A stretch of 8,417 nucleotides of DNA from JANXQE01 sp035651635 (GTDB lineage Bacteria; Verrucomicrobiota; Verrucomicrobiia; Limisphaerales; UBA8199), in the NCBI GenBank assembly GCA_035651635.1, contig DASRFK010000029.1:1-8417 (forward strand), written 5' to 3'. Positions 6,753-8,417 of this stretch are shown here, piece after piece (position 1 is the stretch's first letter; every line of letters begins with the position of its first letter). The notes beneath the pieces are model-generated. The model saw nothing but the letters and a program-made list of their open reading frames with translations, made no database searches and had not been told where the DNA came from. The translations under genes and the position numbers were made by a program.

Positions 6753-7072
6753 CAGACGCAAAGCTGGTACAAAAAGTTTCGGGCGGGGGCAATTCAAAAG
6801 CAAAGGAAGTTTTTGGCTGCCGTAACTCGAGATTGACTCTGCATGAGCATTGGACGCAACGCGGCCACGCTCTGTTCAACCACAGATTTTCTGTCTCAAC
6901 CTGCATTTTCGGCAGCCTTCCGGCACGCGCCTGTGTGCCCTTTATTCTACAATCTACCCAACCCGTGCTGATGTGCCCCTAGGAAAATTCTAGGGCTGAG
7001 GACCGCCTTCTCCGCCGAGACGCGCGGCGGGCTCCTTGCCTCGCATGATTTACTTCCGTTTTGGTGGCGAGC

Positions 7073-7114
7073 TGTTATAAGCCAACTCCATAGGGACTCG
7101 GGGAATTCGTCCCT
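7073..7114 (+). promoter_or_regulatory. Candidate extended -10 promoter and leader hairpin of the dehydrogenase gene
   Basis: TGTTATAAG (7073-7081) fits an extended -10 element (TGn plus TATAAG), and no good -35 is seen. Transcription would start near 7088. Immediately inside the leader, agggac (7092-7097) pairs with gtccct (7109-7114). The only purine-rich ribosome-site-like bases, GGGGA (7100-7104), are in the 11-nt loop. The ATG follows 7 nt after the stem. Confidence 0.35.
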
Positions 7115-7121
7115 TCGCTAT

Positions 7122-7880
7122 ATGGGTAACGGAAAACTCGACGGAAAAACTGCTCTCATCACAGGGGCCAGCCGCGGTTTGGGCAAAGCCATCGCCCTGG
7201 CTTTAGCCGAAGCGGGCACGCGGGTCATTCTGGCGGCGCGTGACAAGCCCTTGCTGGATCAAACCGCGGAGAGTGTGCGCCAGCTTGGTTCGCAAGCCCT
7301 GGTCTTTCCGACGGACGTGACGCGGGAAAGCGAAATCGCTCAGCTCCACAACGCTGTGGCGCGGCAGTGCGGGACGATTCAGATTCTCGTCAACAATGCG
7401 GGGATGAATATTCGCAAGCCGGCCACCGACTTCACCCTTGAAGAGTGGCGCCAGGTGCTGGATACGAACTTGACCAGTGCCTTTCTGATGTGTCGTTCCT
7501 TTGTGCCCTTGATGAAAGGGCAGGGTTACGGACGCATTTTGAATCTCACCTCGATCATGAGCCACATCGCTTTGCCGGGACGAACCGCGTACTGCGCCAG
7601 CAAGGCCGGACTGCTTGGGTTCACTCGTGCTTTGGCTTTGGAATTGGCCCCCGAACAAATTACTGTGAACGGGATAAGCCCGGGTCCATTTGCCACCGAG
7701 ATAAACACTCCGGTGCTGCAGAATCCCGAACTCAACCAACAGTTCATCTCGCGCATTCCCCTTGGCCGTTGGGGCCGCGTCGAGGAGGTCGGCAAAATGG
7801 CGGTTTATCTTTGTTCCGAAGAGGCGGGATTCATCACCGGAACGGACCTGCTGATTGACGGCGGCTGGACCGCGCAGTGA
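7122..7880 (+). CDS. Classical short-chain dehydrogenase/reductase (SDR), NAD(P)-dependent
   Basis: This 252-residue cytosolic oxidoreductase has the usual length for classical SDRs, which act on alcohol/ketone substrates with NAD(P)(H). The cofactor loop TGASRGLG is at 14-21, followed by D65 (adenine-ring contact), NNAG (91-94), N116, catalytic S144, and Y157 with K161 in YCASK. PGPF (187-190) and the C-terminal GTDLLIDGG (240-248) complete the pattern. R40 after the second strand (LAARD) favours NADP(H) by the usual family rule. It resembles the FabG/gluconate 5-dehydrogenase branch, but no fatty-acid or sugar-acid genes are adjacent, so no symbol is given. The start is chosen because KLDGKTALITGAS is the standard family opening; the ribosome site is poor. 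The gene converges on the permease gene, 86 bp away. The family is certain; the substrate is unknown. Confidence 0.95.
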   Translation: MGNGKLDGKTALITGASRGLGKAIALALAEAGTRVILAARDKPLLDQTAESVRQLGSQALVFPTDVTRESEIAQLHNAVARQCGTIQILVNNAGMNIRKPATDFTLEEWRQVLDTNLTSAFLMCRSFVPLMKGQGYGRILNLTSIMSHIALPGRTAYCASKAGLLGFTRALALELAPEQITVNGISPGPFATEINTPVLQNPELNQQFISRIPLGRWGRVEEVGKMAVYLCSEEAGFITGTDLLIDGGWTAQ

Positions 7881-7906
7881 GAGTTGGCGGTTAGCAGGTT
7901 ATTAAG

Positions 7907-7964
7907 TTATCAGGTTATCAGGTTATCAGGTTATCAGGTTTTTCAGTTAGTTTGATAACCTGAT
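7907..7964. repeat. Four-copy ttatcagg octamer array with inverted partner
   Basis: Perfect 8-bp units start at 7907, 7915, 7923 and 7931. A degenerate unit and then a reversed copy follow: atcaggttatc (7925-7935) pairs with gataacctgat (7954-7964) over an 18-nt loop. Because the units repeat, the stem can form in several registers. The array occupies most of the 86-bp gap between the convergent dehydrogenase and permease genes, so it could block read-through from both sides. It lacks a flanking T-run in either direction. Confidence 0.85.
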
Positions 7965-7966
7965 GA

Positions 7967-8417
7967 CTAAAGCACCAGCCGCAGCGTGGCGACGGCCGTC
8001 AAAATAAGCACCATTAATTCGAACGCCCGTTGGTCGAGTCGTTTCAGGATCACCGGACCCAGCAGCGCGCCTGGAATCAAAGCAATCAACAGGAATCCGT
8101 CCATGACCAGCGATTGGCGTGTGATCAGGCCCAGGTGGGCGCTGAAAGGCACCTTGAAAGCATTGACCAGCATGAAAAACCATGCGCCGGTCCCAACGAA
8201 CACCAGCTTGGGCAGGCCGATGGCCAGGAAATATAAAATCATTACCGGGCCGGCGGCATTGGCGACCATGGTGGTGAACCCGGCGACCAGGCCGGTCAGG
8301 GCAGCGAACCACCAGGTATGCGGCACGAGCGAGTTGGTTTGATCAGGCCGCCGTTGGCGCCAAATACTCAGCGCCACAATCGCCAGGAGAATCCCTCCAA
8401 TCATTCGCTGGACTTGC
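7967..8417 (-). CDS. TSUP (TauE/SafE-type) permease, C-terminal part
   Basis: The reading frame is open to the right edge (codons for QVQR precede the internal Met at 8402-8404). About 149 residues of the C-terminal half are therefore visible and the N-terminal half lies outside. Numbering from that internal Met, the segments are hydrophobic near 1-14, 31-60, 66-88, 98-120 and 127-144. The stretches GLVAGFTTMVANAAGPVM (38-55) and FVGTGAWFFMLVNAFKVPF (69-87) are typical of the second repeat of TauE/SafE/YfcA-like transporters, which move sulfite, sulfonates or other small organic anions across the inner membrane. The stop is TAG (7967-7969). The substrate cannot be assigned, and no sulfur genes are seen in the window. 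The family assignment is strong. Confidence 0.9.
   Translation of the reverse strand, partial: QVQRMIGGILLAIVALSIWRQRRPDQTNSLVPHTWWFAALTGLVAGFTTMVANAAGPVMILYFLAIGLPKLVFVGTGAWFFMLVNAFKVPFSAHLGLITRQSLVMDGFLLIALIPGALLGPVILKRLDQRAFELMVLILTAVATLRLVL

Larger units (their letters stand above)
6739..7121. other. 383-bp divergent intergenic region
   Basis: This is non-coding by inspection, between the start codons of the membrane module (minus) and the dehydrogenase (plus). It holds the TATAAT near 6747, a 6-bp inverted repeat ccctag/ctaggg (6977-6982/6990-6995), a TACAAT without a partner -35 (6948-6953), and the dehydrogenase promoter and leader hairpin at its right end. Short open frames here have no ribosome sites or recognisable products. 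Confidence 0.6.

Noticed and set aside
6844..6972. Small ORF of about 42 codons in the divergent region
   Set aside because: No ribosome site, no composition bias and no recognisable product.

Overview
The window is a GC-rich bacterial chromosomal segment that probably comes from the Verrucomicrobiota, in the Pedosphaera/Limisphaerales sphere. This assignment is an inference. It rests on the short-N-terminus membrane protein beginning MNRSILIVICDFLL, a 68-residue SDGTV-repeat lipoprotein, and dense short repeats at gene ends. No rRNA, tRNA, CRISPR array, transposase or phage gene is visible.

Layout from left to right. Positions 1-343 hold two full copies and a 37-bp stub of a 153-bp tandem repeat built from five consecutive hairpins. 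A small lipoprotein gene (356-562, minus) ends 13 bp from it. A GT4-type glycosyltransferase (765-2021, plus) follows. Next is a hairpin-bearing 140-bp segment with a 14-bp direct repeat, leading into a secreted serine hydrolase of the beta-lactamase/family VIII esterase type (2207-3388, plus). This gene converges on a minus-strand pair (3605-5041 and 5038-6738) that overlaps by 4 bp. A 383-bp divergent intergenic region then leads to a short-chain dehydrogenase/reductase (7122-7880, plus). That gene converges, across an octamer repeat array, on the C-terminal half of a TauE/SafE-type permease (7967-8417, minus, cut by the window end).

The two-gene minus-strand module is the most interesting part. 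The upstream protein (566 aa) has a large extracytoplasmic domain and six predicted membrane segments. The last two resemble the MotA/TolQ/ExbB core. The downstream protein (478 aa) has one N-terminal membrane helix carrying an Asp, as in MotB/ExbD/TolR. A long extracytoplasmic coiled coil follows, then a C-terminal domain with a possible trypsin-like layout (H299, D339, S414). I propose, as an inference, an ion-driven membrane complex that couples a proton channel to a periplasmic protease-like domain.

The other genes look like independent housekeeping or accessory functions: sugar transfer, periplasmic ester or lactam hydrolysis, an alcohol/ketone oxidoreductase and a small-anion exporter. 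Four different repeat families sit at 3' gene ends, which suggests shared roles in transcription ending or RNA stability, or tolerated insertion sites.
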